Of a stretch of DNA of 64,000 bases, positions 12,516 through 23,244 are shown piece by piece. The stretch is from Branchiostoma belcheri. Taxonomy: Eukaryota > Chordata > Leptocardii > Amphioxiformes > Branchiostomatidae. The number at the start of each line of letters is the position of its first letter. The first letter of the stretch is position 1. The notes below the pieces were generated by a model that ran no database searches, was not told where the DNA came from, and saw only the letters and a list, made by a program, of their open reading frames with translations. The stretch lies in the NCBI RefSeq assembly GCF_001625305.1, contig NW_017804376.1, forward strand, positions 496,001 through 560,000. The letters are read 5' to 3'. The position numbers and the translations under genes were made by a program.

Positions 12516-14206
12516 AAAAAAGGAAGAAAAAAAACAAGGTCACCAGTTCAGTATGAAAACATGTCTTGTACAGTAACTTTAAAACCAAAACTGGATACTG
12601 AATGTATTATATAAATAATAGCATGAAATTTTGTCTGGATAATATTAACACAATAACAGGAAATTGTATTGTATGTATTGTATCACAATGTATTGTATAA
12701 ATAATAACATGATATTTTTGTATAAATGATTGAATTTTACCAACCTCCCCAAAAGTGGTAAATTAGAGGCAAAGTTTCGATATAATCATGAGAATTTGCT
12801 GGACAGGTAGACTATTTAGTCCTAAGTTATTGAATGCAGAAGGTGGCTAAATTAATACATTCTGGCTTTTGGAGGTATTGTCATGGGGGATTCTAAGTAA
12901 TCTAAACTCTTATACGTGGAGTACCGAACTAAAAGATTTGGTCACAGGATTATTATATATTTTTGGGAAGTTTTTTCCTCCATACATTTCCGTTTGGCAG
13001 CTAAGGTAGTTTATTTTTAAATTTGAAGTAATTCAAAACTCTGATATGTCAACTTTTGGTCCTGGGATTATTACAATTTTTTTACAATATTGGTACGGTC
13101 CTACTAAAAAAACTTTTTCCTTCAAAACATTTCACTGTTTGGCAGATGGTTTAGGCCCTAGATTATCACACTTTTCCCTTCAAATTTAACTTTATTTCTG
13201 TTTGGCAGATAGCTTAATATGTCCATGATGGTCATCTAATCCCCAAGGGTTCTCATCTCTGGTGTGGTATAATTAGAAAGAGCCCGGCAGCGGCATTCAC
13301 TGGCTCAGCCTACGCCAACTTCTCCCACAAAATTAAAAAAAAAGAAAAAAATGGAGTGTTGGACATATTGTGATATGCTGTTGTCGGGTTGTGGTTCACT
13401 GATTGGTTACTTTGTTGAATGAGAGACAAGATACCCTTGGTGGATGGATGCATTAGCTTGGACTTTATCTATTTTAATCCTTTAACCTAATTTCAAGGGC
13501 TTACATTGTACATCCCCTCCTATAGTAAAAAGGAATTTAATTTATACATAAGAATTGTGTGTTTTTTTATTAACTTAAATGAAAAGAAGTAGGTGAACTT
13601 TTTCAATGTACCTGGTACTCACTTTTTACAGGAAATTGAGGAAAATTCTCTCAAATTAGAATCAATGATTCGACCAAGGATTAACCCTTAATATGACCAA
13701 TTCGAGCAGTAGTTTGCGACCCACGTTTGAGTTTGTGTTTTTAAAAAGGGACCCCCATATACCACATGCCAGTCTGTACATAACTTATAGCGCCAGTCTT
13801 AAGAGAGTTTTAGGGCTAAATTTAGGAAGTTTGGATTTGTGAAAGGATAATCATTTGACATACGAAAGTTGCAGAAATTGTTTTGCCTTATTATCACATG
13901 AAAATGTGTCTTAAAAGGAGGATTTTATCTAAGTAAGAAAATGTAGAAATTGCCTACCATGTGAAAATGTTGTCACGTCTGAGTAACCACACATTTGAAA
14001 AACATGTAACGTTATTCATGTCAAACATTGTATATATATATTGTGTAAATTGTATATATGTATATGGCCATTTTTTAAAAAGAGCGTATATATTTCAACA
14101 TGACATTTGTGTACTCAGAAATAATATATAAATATATGTACATGTATATGTATATGAGTTGAATGTCCAATACATATTGTCTGTGTGACCTTGGAAAAGG
14201 AAGTGT

Positions 14207-14450
14207 TTGTCTTCATTGTTGTATTTATTTTCTAAGATTCCCAGAAGAGAACAAGAAATAACCATGCCTTCAAGTACCAGTCTGGGAGTTATCAAGCAAG
14301 GATTGAGGTGTTCAAGAATTCATTCTTTCCTAGATAATCGCAGAGTGGAGCTCACTGTCACCAAGTACAGTAGGGGCATTGTCATTAGATAGCTTTAAAC
14401 AATGTCTAGAGTTAGATGTGTTAGGTGGAACAAGTCGATCGGTGTAATAT
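14207..14450 (+). mobile_element. Degenerate 3' end of a non-LTR retrotransposon (LINE) ORF2
   Basis: Reading across one frameshift near 14330 gives the pattern FKYQSG-like, then IEVFKNSFFPR, then IAEWSSLSPSTVGALSLDSF, then a stop. The order 'FKNSFFPR ... EWNSLP ... LDSFK' is typical of the extreme C-terminus of LINE reverse-transcriptase proteins (CR1/L2/Jockey-like). The frameshift and short length show it is a dead, 5'-truncated copy. Confidence 0.6.
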
Positions 14451-15295
14451 AGCCAGCTGCCGCCGCGCCGCGTGCTTGCGAAGCTTGTGTGTTATGCTGA
14501 AAAGCGGTTATACCGGCTATACAGATACAGAAGGACACAAAATGTAATAAAAACAGTACAAGTACTAGGTTTTTCAAATGTAATATCATGGTGTGAATGA
14601 AAAATTCTTCAAATGAAGAATGACAGTGATATCATGATTATCATACTTTAATTTTCATAATTTCTACTTAGGTTTATTTACAACCTTCATATTCTCTCTA
14701 CACCGATAATTTCTAAATAGTCATCTTTTTATATCATCATGGATGAATGGAACACTGAAACACAGTGCAAATTGTGCAGGTGTAACATGCCAGAACGTAA
14801 CCCTGGACAGAATGTGTACCCAGGTACATTCTGGCTATGGGGTACATTTCATATTCTGGCCTGTTACACTGGTACCACACTCATGTTCAGTAGTGGTATT
14901 TGGAATGACAGACAATCCTGATTAAACTTGAGAAGATAGGAATTAATGACAAGGAATTTGTAAGCTGTTTGTCTAGGCTTGACGTGTCACAATCTGAATT
15001 TCACTATGGTCACACATCTGGTCCTTTCCTTTTTCAGTCCAGGTTCTCTAAAATTAAAAAAAAAAGGCCTATGCTGCTTCTTCATAAAATACTTAATTGC
15101 TAAATCTCCAGGGCTTGAGTACATTGACACAGTTGCACAAAGAAATTTTACTAAAAACAACAGTTACTTGACTAAGTCCGGTAGATACCTGAACTCTCAC
15201 AGAATCCACATGTGTAGAACAATATTAATTTAGACAACTTTCAAAGTGCCAATTTCATGTAGAATCCAGATGCCTTTCGCACTCTAAAGTAGCCA

Positions 15296-15720
15296 TTGTA
15301 GATGTCTGCAAACTTAAAGCTGCATTATGTGACATTAGGATGATACATGTACATAAAGCCAATTTTCTAGTCATTTCTTAAACAAACTAAGTTGAATCAA
15401 CCCTGCTCAATTGCAAGTGCCATTCAGAAAGTGGAGGTGCTAAGATAGGATGCCTTGCAAGTGTCTAAGCTGGAAACACAGCTGTCAGCCATGTTTTTTG
15501 GGGGGTATTTTGTGGTGGTACCACAAACCGAGTGCCCCTTGGGTGAGCTGGTTTAGCACCAACCATAAATGTCAGAAATGTTAGATAATTGCACAAATAT
15601 GTTGAAACATGGAAGTAAATTACAATCACAAGGAGATGTTGTCGATTAAAATACTTCCCTTTTTTGGTGCAAATATGTTTAGTAATATACATAATGCCCC
15701 TTTAATGCCAGCATACTGGT
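15296..15720. repeat. Dispersed repeat family copy A
   Basis: This stretch shares recognisable text with 28790-29040 in the same direction and with 53985-54300 in the opposite direction. Shared elements include CAGCCATGTTT, a GTGGTRCCACAAA-like core, ATAAATGTCAGAAATGT, and a purine-rich end that reads as GGACGTAAATTGCAATCAC in the second copy. No coding capacity is seen; it is probably an old SINE- or MITE-like family. Confidence 0.6.
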
Positions 15721-15925
15721 ATGTGCAGCTGACTAATAGTAATACATGTACTAAAACAAATTTCTTTTTCAAACCATCACAAGTAACTACAGTAAATGTA
15801 TTATGAAATAAAACCTTGGCTGGTTGCTTTGTTCTAACATACATGTCTCTGAGAAGAATCAATCTTCACTACACATTCAGAGTGACTATGAGGAGATAAA
15901 AAAACAAAACTTCCCTTTGTTTTGA

Positions 15926-18900
15926 CTAAGCCTTGACTTGCAACTCCTGGACGTTCAGGGTCTCTTTTTGCGTTGCCCAGAATGCAATGCCTTTCTCGTA
16001 GTACGCTGCCTCGTTGACGAATGCTGGGTAGATGGTGCTTTCGCCCTCGTACTTGATAGTTTTTCCGTCCATGCTCAGGAACATGGGGTCTCCGGGCTTC
16101 AGGGGATGCCAGTCTTTGTCCTAGAAAAACATTAAAACCCCAAACCACGTAACTACATGTAGCGGTACAATGTAGCAGACTTCACACACAAGTTATAGTG
16201 CTGTGTACCGGTTCATTGTTCACACAGACACAGACACACACACACACACACACAAACTCACACACACACACATAGACGCGCGCGCGCACACACACACACA
16301 CACACGCGCGTGCGCACACAGACACACACACACAGACACACACACACATACACTCACACACACATACACTCACACACATACACGCACACACACACACACG
16401 CACACACACACACACACACACACGCACACACACACACACACACAGATAGGGAGAGTGAGAACAGACCTGTAGTTCTGGATGGATCATTGCTGTCAGCTCA
16501 TTGTCCTTGTTCCTGGGATAGTCCACCACGTGGAGGATTCGATACACCTCCAGTGTTGCAGGTGGGAAAATCTCTCCTGTCCAGAGAACAAACAGATAGA
16601 AATATGTAATTATTATATAGTGTATTGTTGATGGATACAAGGATGGTCCCAGGATACTTCCTTGGGGAACACCTGATGCTACTTTAACAGACTTACTAGA
16701 AATATCATTCTGATGGTCCCAGAATACTTGAATCAGATACATGTACTACTTTTATTGAAATGCCTTGTAAATGACAAAAATTCTGTCAGCTGACAGAAAG
16801 ACGGACACTGGCTAGAATACTGATGTACATCAATGATTCATGGCAAGCCAGCTGACCTTGGTTGAACTTGTGGATGAAGTCGAGACAGGTGTGCACCAGT
16901 CGTTCATGTCGGAGGTAGACATCAGCCAACAGTACGCCCTGCGGCTGGGCACCCAGCTCTAAACCTGCACGGGAAAAAACACCCAACCTTTCATCACACA
17001 GTAATTTACTAATAGAATAGAAGATAAACATCATGTCTACACAACAATGAGAGAATTAAACTTAATAGACTTATAACAGCAATGCTTCCCCATGTTATAC
17101 ACCTAAGGTAAGTAGGTTGGGGCTCAGTTGGCAGTGAAATCTGACTCAAATTTAACTCAAATTCGATTTGATTTGTATAGAAAGGTAGGGGTGGCCTAAA
17201 TCTGGTCAGACTGCTACCAAATTTCAGCCTACCTTTATTGGCTGGTGTTCGGGCAAAGGTTCTGAATGTGTCACGGGGCTTAGGAAACAACCTTGGGGTC
17301 TATCTTCACTTACCCCCGTGTTCATTAATGGAAGACAGAAAAAAACAGGATGCAAGGAAAGATGAAGAAAAGGACAGCCTACTAGTAGTTTACTGGGTGA
17401 AAAAGTGAACTTATGAAAAGGCTAAAAGACTATTGTGGTCTTTCAGATGTAATAAGATTTTTTAATTTTGACCTGTCTCTCTCTCTCTTATTTTCTCTAC
17501 AAGGAAACTTAAAATCTTCATCTCTACTCACATAATCCATGTCTTGATACTGATCGCAGGCAACTTGGGCCATAATGTCCATTTTCTGTGGAAATGGGTA
17601 GGGAAGAGAGAGCATTTTGTGTTGTTACATATAGAAAACTGGCATCCAAATTTAGTCTTCATTTATATCTTCATTTACACAGACTTCAGTTGAAGAGCAG
17701 AAACTTTGTCTAATGTCTTGTGTTGTAAACTACAGTTCAAACCTATTTCAGAATACCAAGTCTACAAACACAGATGAAATTTCAAGCACTGACTTTACCC
17801 ACAATATACTCAGAATAATGAATTAAGAAGACACTAAGGATGGTCATTTCCACAGGACTGAGACTGTTTTTTAATTGGGGAACCAATGAAGGAAGGGACC
17901 AAAAATGTCAAAAACCAAATTCTCTAAATGTAGGACAGGGGAGAAATAACAACTTAAGATAAAGAAGAAAAAAGGAAATGAAAGAAAAATGAAGCGAAGA
18001 GGCAAAAATTGGAGCATAAGAGTATCATTATTAAGCCAACAGAACCAATCAACTTCCAGGATCTTTTTCACCTTGTACTTAAAAACAAGCAAAACCAAGT
18101 TGAATGTATTATGCTTAAGGCGATTTACTCGCACAAAGAAACAAACAAACAAGACACAAAAAATTTACTTAAAAGTTTTTCACTCTGCGTAGGTGCTTAC
18201 CTATCCCATGAGCACTCATGCTCGTTGTATCTGCCATCTTCAAATGTGGTGCTGGGTTTTCGGTGAGGAACACGGGGCACACCAGTCCTGACCATTGAAC
18301 CAGGTACTTTGCCATCTGTAGTGTGAAGCTGTCCGTTGATGAGCCAATGATGAGACAGTTCCCCATGTTTGATGTCGTGTTGTGTAGATCAATGATGACG
18401 TCGAATGACTCCCCCTTTGCGCCAAACTTCTTGTTCAGCTCGACAGCTCGGTGGACCTCGTAGGGCGCAGTGCTCGGTGGAGCTTCCATACTGTAAAACA
18501 AATCATCAATCAACATTTTTAACATTGTTCCCAAAATGCCTAACATGTGGAAACAACTAGTACTTAACTGTACAATAAAGACAATGACAAAGACAAGCTT
18601 ACACACAGTCAGACACATGCAATACTGAGGAAATGTAGATAACCTTTTCTGGGACCTTTGACCTGGCTTCCTGTCATTGTTCCCAAAATGCCTAACATGT
18701 GGAAACAACTAGTATAAACACAAGTACATACACACAGTCAGACACATGCAATACTGGAGAAATTAGATCCATTGACCTACACGCACACAGAAAGCAAAAC
18801 ATAATATACAAACTAGAAAGGTACTATTTGCAAAGCAAATGCATAATGTGTATCTTCGGACATGGTCTGCTCTGTTAAGTCTTACTCAAACACATTCACA

Positions 18901-19649
18901 TACACACAATGTACATGTACCACTAGTATATGGTAACAGGAGCAGAGCAGACCATGCAATTGCAACATTATTGGTCAGGTCATAGGTCACTGTTTGGAGA
19001 AGAAGAAGAGGAAGAAACAGAGCATTAACAATATGTTTTCCTTTGGTAAACATAATTACTTTTACAGACAGAGACCACTAGTATTGAGGCAGTTGTATCG
19101 GCCAGCAGACTTAGATGGTTGGGTCATGTTTTGAGGATGCCCAAAGAACGACTTCCCAGATTTCTCTTGGACTGGACACCAAATCATGGGAAAAGATCCA
19201 GGGGAAGACCCAGAAAAACCTGGCTTAACAGTGTACTAGAGGACCTGAAGAAGATCAAAGGGAACAACAAGCTGGAGTTGCGTGAGGTGGAAGAGATGGC
19301 CCAGAATCGCCCGGAATGGCGCAAAATGGTACGCAAGAGACGAAGGAATCCTGACGCAGGCCACTCATCATAAGAGGAGACCTTATCAAGTAACAAGTAA
19401 CAAGTAAGTAAACATAATTAATCACCTGAAGTTTTCCTGTGTGAACTGTCTGTTGAGGTCCACGTCGATGTACCGTCGGCAGCGCTCCACCGCGCGAGGG
19501 TTGGCGATACAGGGCACCGTCTGGAAACTGGGCCTGCTGATGGCCTCCTGGTTCTGCAGCCATCGCTTCACCAGGTACACGCCCGACATCTCGTTGCCAT
19601 GGGTACCGCCAAACACGGCCACCCGCCGCACCACCTGGGCAGCAGACAT
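15926..19649 (-). CDS. ASPA: Aspartoacylase (N-acetyl-aspartate/N-acyl-aromatic amino-acid deacylase)
   Basis: Zinc-dependent amidohydrolase of the AstE/AspA family, which releases acetate from N-acetyl amino acids in the cytosol. Coding exons (minus strand, in order): 19426-19649, 18201-18490, 16857-16964, 16467-16576, 15926-16120. They give 308 residues, against about 313 in vertebrate ASPA. Zinc ligands fit the family: H17 and E20 in GGTHGNE, and H111 in [10 protein letters not shown]. Substrate arginines sit in NPRAV and DLNR, and the catalytic glutamate is E174 in LELGAQPQG. The C-terminal half carries [21 protein letters not shown] and the KPGDPMF and NEAAYYEK blocks. ATG at 19649 is chosen because it precedes the conserved core by a normal distance; a non-coding first exon upstream is likely, with a possible acceptor near 19694. 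I cannot tell ASPA from its paralogue ACY3 by eye. Introns contain LINE fragments and a CA microsatellite. Confidence 0.93.
16218..16446. repeat. CA/TG microsatellite in aspartoacylase intron 4
   Basis: About 230 bases of (CA)n with interspersed CG, CT and GA interruptions, between the last two coding exons of the aspartoacylase gene. Long open frames across it are repeat artefacts. Confidence 0.97.
16630..16742 (-). mobile_element. LINE reverse-transcriptase fragment
   Basis: The minus strand reads [26 protein letters not shown] is a hallmark block of reverse transcriptases. Only about 35 residues remain and they run into unrelated sequence. It is a short relic in the intron between aspartoacylase coding exons 3 and 4, on the same strand as the host gene. 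Confidence 0.75.
17105..17275. repeat. Dispersed repeat copy (paired with 53640-53790)
   Basis: Contains TCTGACTCAAATTTAACTCA, TTTGTATAGAAAGGTAGG and related text. These recur as diverged reverse complement around 53640-53790. It is a non-coding interspersed element within aspartoacylase intron 2. Confidence 0.5.
18520..18770. repeat. Tandem direct duplication, about 155-bp unit
   Basis: CATTGTTCCCAAAATGCCTA followed by ACATGTGGAAACAACTAGTA and, further on, ACACAGTCAGACACATGCAA occurs twice, at about 18520-18650 and 18675-18755. It lies in intron 1 of the aspartoacylase gene, just upstream of exon 2. Confidence 0.85.
18829..19050. repeat. Dispersed repeat (paired with 27845-28070; reverse relative at 38900-39075)
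   Basis: Shared words are TGATCTGCTCTG/TGGTCTGCTCTG, CTTACTCAAACACA, GGTCAGAGGTCA/GGTCATAGGTCA, AACAATATGTTT and GGTAAACATAAT, in the same order in both copies. The copy near 38900-39075 carries a related segment in reverse. All three lie in introns (aspartoacylase, LamG gene, POLR3B). Confidence 0.65.
19060..19412 (+). mobile_element. 5'-truncated non-LTR retrotransposon (ORF2 C-terminus and tail)
   Basis: The plus strand reads [19 protein letters not shown], then [13 protein letters not shown], and ends with a stop at 19371-19373. The block [10 protein letters not shown] plus RGRPRKTW is characteristic of the C-terminus of LINE reverse-transcriptase proteins. About 30 bases after the stop comes a short CAAGTAA tandem tail, as expected at a LINE 3' end. 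It is inserted antisense in aspartoacylase intron 1. Its frame is intact, so it may be relatively young. Confidence 0.85.
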
Positions 19650-19897
19650 CAGGTCAGAGGTCAGCTGGTTCTGCAGTTTTAACAGAGGGAAACCTGGGAG
19701 ACAGAGAGAGAGAGATGGCTGTTACTTGTGTACTTTGAAGTGTTATACTTACAATACAGTAACTTCGATGTGTTGCGTCTGATAGAGAATTAGCTGTAGG
19801 TTTGGTGGTATTGTTACGTAGTATACTATACATTCAGCTGTCCAATGTGTGGTATATATACTAATTGAAACAGTCACACATGATGTGCATGTACTAG

Positions 19898-19951
19898 TAC
19901 ACACACGCATACACACATACACATGCAAACACACATGCATGATGCACACAC

Positions 19952-19983
<32 letters not shown>

Positions 19984-20090
19984 ATGTGCATGCGCACACA
20001 CATAGACATGAACACACACATTAGACACACACACAGACACACACGCACACACACATATAGACACAGACTGACACATACGCACACACAGAG
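19898..20090. repeat. CA-rich microsatellite
   Basis: About 190 bases of imperfect CA repeats with GCATG and TAGACA interruptions, upstream of the aspartoacylase coding start. Open frames in both directions here are repeat artefacts. Confidence 0.95.
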
Positions 20091-20584
20091 GATACAAGCC
20101 CAAAGCAGTACTTCACTACAATTCGGTGTCAAGTAACAAAATGTACAGATCAAAGTCCACATACTACAGTGCCGGTACCTTACTGGGGGAGGGGGGCGGT
20201 ATCTCAACCTGTAAAGTAACGTTGATCAAAAATCATCAGATATCAAAATTACCAGACTTAAAACTGCCGAGAAGTTTCTCTAAGACCTACCTTCTCCATT
20301 AATACCAGTATTTATGTTGACACCGGTATGCAAGCCGACGTTACATGCCTTAGGTGGCTTTCTGCTGCTTGCCCAGACCAGCAAATTGTACTGTAACCTC
20401 TTCCGGGGTCAAACCCAAGGTACGCTATAGGCGCCCCCTGCCGACTTTCTTTTGTCACAACAACCTATTTGTGGCAGAGATTATCATTATCCGTCTCCCA
20501 AAAACAACCTTAAATCGGTCGTCATGGTCATGGAACTGGGCAATCGGTTTTCTCTGCTAAAAACGAAATGACGAGTTTTGATCT

Positions 20585-21040
20585 AAGGCCATGTTGATTT
20601 GACTATATGGATGACATCCTCTGGGAACCCCCAAACTAAATGCGAGCGTTCGAATAAAGAAAAAGTTTGGAAAAAAGTTGCTTTCATGATGCAATCTTGA
20701 AGTTGAACGTTGAACGTGGACATATTAATGTCATCACGGGAAACAGTGGGTCCTTCTCCTCCACTCCTCTCTGTCATCCATCAGTGAGCGGCCAGGAAGG
20801 TTGAACAAATGACACATGAGTATGGTTTGGTGAATAATCTGATCCATTTTGTTTGTATTTTCGTCTTTTGCGGTTGATTCTGGCATTCTTATCGTTTTCC
20901 AATATTTTTTGGCAACTTACGGTATACATTTGCAGATTTTGCAACTGTTTTGTACGATTCTTCACTATAGTATGGTTGAAAACTTAATTTTTTTGTTTGA
21001 AAACGCCGAAAATTCATGTGCGCGGGTGTTGTATATTATT
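20585..21040. mobile_element. Copy of the GGCCATGTTGATTTGA-end element
   Basis: Starts with GGCCATGTTGATTTGACTA, then GGATGACATCCTCTGGGAAC. The same start and order (GCGAGCG-TCGAATAA, AAAGTTGCTTTCAT, AAGGTTGAACAAATGACAC, TTTCCAATATTTTT, TCATGTGCGCG) recur at 54470-54860, reversed at 49440-49645, and partly at 30775-30900. This copy lacks a clean right end. Confidence 0.65.
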
Positions 21041-21043
21041 ATG

Positions 21044-21077
21044 GGTTCACCACACCACGAAGTGGTGTGGTGAAACC
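21044..21077. repeat. Strong short hairpin
   Basis: TTCACCACACCAC and GTGGTGTGGTGAA are exact reverse complements separated by GAA. That is a 13-bp perfect stem with a 3-base loop, extended by a nearly matching GG/CC outside. It lies at the end of the element starting near 20585. Confidence 0.9.
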
Positions 21078-21374
21078 ATATTGCTTTTTCTGATGTTTCT
21101 TCTCCTTCTCCTCCTCCTCCTGCCATATCTTTAAATGGATTCAGCTTCTTCATTTTAGGGCCTAAGGTCCTGAAATTTGGTATGGAGGTACAGTGGGCAA
21201 ATACCCCTAGGCGTTTTTTAAATTTTTGTGATACAGGCTTTTAGAATGGTTTTATTTGAGTTTTTTGGCTGTATTATAGCTAATGTATTACTGTGTTAGT
21301 GTGCCATGTTTACCACGTCTGGGCATGAGTCATCACAATGGAATGCAGGGCATCAACCAATAGGCATGCAGCTT

Positions 21375-21512
21375 TCCTCTATACTTCTTGCTGATTGGCT
21401 GTTGGAATTTAACTTGATTAACACCTGCACACTGAGCATTTCCACCTGCACAGAGCATTTCTTGCTGATTGGCTGTTGGGATTTAACTTGATTAACACCT
21501 GCACAGAGTATT
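21375..21512. repeat. Tandem duplication of about 80 bp
   Basis: CTTGCTGATTGGCTGTTG followed by TTTAACTTGATTAACACCTG occurs twice in direct orientation with GAGCATTTCC between. There is no coding signal. Confidence 0.85.
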
Positions 21513-21529
21513 TCCATACTGACAGTATG

Positions 21530-22091
21530 GCCGTGTCTATACGGAACCACCCAAGGCGCGATTCGGGTAACTCACATTCCTCACATCTGGTCCACGTGCC
21601 ACACACACCTGTGAAACCGTGTCCGAACACAATACGCTTGAGCTACATTTATTGCTGTTTGATGATAACACGCAAGGCGGCGTGTTATTAATGTCAGAGG
21701 TCAACGACCTGCTTGCTGATACCCCCCTCCCAGCGTATCTCGGCCGAATGCCGACGTGGTCCCGCCAGAGATGGTGAAGCTCGCCCTAGAACGGACACAT
21801 TATTTGACCGTTACTGCTCTTTAAGTTGCTGCCACGTAAAAGTTGGTGTTGCATATAAAAAAAGAAATACCACTCCGTAATCCATGACCAGGCGAAGTCA
21901 CATTGAAATCACATTGCGTTCAGACGCAAATCGCGATGCGGGGAAAGCGATTCGAAACCACCTCTAGAAGTGGCTTGGGATCGAGGCGCTTTCAATGTGA
22001 TTTCGGAGCGTTCAGATGGAGCCACTTGAAACCGGCTTCGGGGTAAACCACATGTAAACCGCCTTGGGTGGTTCCGTATAGATACGCCCCA
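21530..22091. mobile_element. TIR element, about 560 bp
   Basis: The left end GTGTCTATACGGAACCACCC (about 21533) and AAGGCG match in reverse complement the right end CGCCTTGGGTGGTTCCGTAT followed by AGATACGCC (about 22060). That gives a terminal inverted repeat near 28 bases. A second, internal inverted pair (TCACATTGAAATCACATTG near 21899; TTTCAATGTGATTTC near 21988) makes a nested stem. No transposase frame is seen, so it is probably non-autonomous. Confidence 0.8.
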
Positions 22092-23244
22092 AGTCTTTAT
22101 TCAAGTGTTTTGGTAGGTATTTCAAGCTTTTCTGCTCCAGCATTGGAATGCGGGGCATGAACGTTTTTTTTTTTTTTTTGAAAATCAACAGTTTGCATTA
22201 TGCAATTAAAAATCCTAACCAATAAAGTAGGGAATAGCTATCCAACTGTTGTTTTAGTTGTATGTTACTTCATATTATAGTTATATCAATGTAAATCATT
22301 GTTTTCCCTTGTGTTTCTCATTCTTTCCCTGCCATGTGGTAAAATGTGGTGAACCCATCGCTGTATTTGCTCCAAAGCAAATATTGGCCTTTCTAGTTCA
22401 CTAATATAATCACTAATATAATGACAAGTCTTGCTGCATTTATCATAAAAAAAAACAGCGAATGATTTATTTAATCATACCTTGATCGCAACAAAGAATC
22501 AGTTCACAAACAACTGGTGATTACATATACCGGAAGGAAGCGATTCATCATGTAATATGATACAAGTCTGAATATTGGAATCACTTAATTCATACTACAT
22601 GTAATTTGAAAGGTCAATTTTCTGTACAATTTTATATGTTTTAAAGGATCTTTATTAACATGTTGACCCTCTGGGCAGTGACTCAAACTTCACAAGCATT
22701 GCTATGCCCTCCATTTGTCAGTAACATGCATAATACAATCAGTGCAATACATACATGTATACAATGTGCATGTGTTAAGGTAAATATCCTTTATATTATC
22801 TAGCCTTATCTATCTAGCCTATTTTTCTACAACTGCACTCAGCAAATATCAGGTTTTCCAGCATAGAAATCTCATGCTAGTTTGAATATCTTACAGCACA
22901 ACGTATGTGTATTGCCTTAATATGTGATCAGAAAAAAAAAACGAACTGTTTCTTCTTCATTAGCTTTGAAATCATGGCTCGTGAACAAAATTATTTTGAT
23001 AAGCAAGAAGGCAAACATTCATTTAGTAAATTGCAACTGTGTATAGCCACGATGAGTATGTATTGTTTGTTTTGAAAGTCCAAAAGGAAATAAACGTCAA
23101 TTGTCAATGTATTGTTCTCCAAAACAGAACCATTGTTGTATGAATTTTGCAAAACAAGTATGATACAAAGTTTCATAAATGGGTACTAGTAAGTGAATTA
23201 TAAACAGATGACTTACACATTAATTTTGAAAGCAAAAAAGTTCC

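Larger units (their letters stand above)
12516..15925. other. Intergenic region (3' of repeat-exon gene, 3' of aspartoacylase)
   Basis: No gene found. The stretch is AT-rich, with a LINE remnant near 14207-14450 and a dispersed repeat near 15296-15720, annotated separately. I see no clear AATAAA close behind the stop at 12515. The nearest on this strand is near 14545, which seems too far to assign. Confidence 0.6.
19650..23244. other. Intergenic region between aspartoacylase and the TRIM-NHL gene
   Basis: No coding gene seen. It probably holds the aspartoacylase promoter and 5' UTR (about 19650-20400) and the TRIM-NHL 3' UTR (below 23245). It also contains a CA microsatellite, two TIR elements, a hairpin and a tandem duplication, listed separately. 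Confidence 0.6.

Noticed and set aside
16182-16742. 186-codon minus-strand ORF rich in Cys/Val
   Set aside because: Most of it is a translated CA/TG microsatellite. Only its first about 35 residues resemble a LINE reverse transcriptase, and these are reported as a fragment.
17531-17583. Possible extra aspartoacylase exon (minus strand [18 protein letters not shown] between CCACAG and GTGAGT)
   Set aside because: Including it would break the conserved join from exon 2 to the LELGAQPQG exon and has no counterpart in the family. Kept only as a possible cryptic exon.
19119-19373. Stand-alone basic protein gene on the plus strand
   Set aside because: The sequence block [18 protein letters not shown] is the C-terminus of a LINE protein, so it was annotated as a retrotransposon fragment.
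19749-20207. 152-codon minus-strand ORF and overlapping plus-strand ORFs with His/Thr runs
   Set aside because: Translation of a CA microsatellite; no domain or conserved context.
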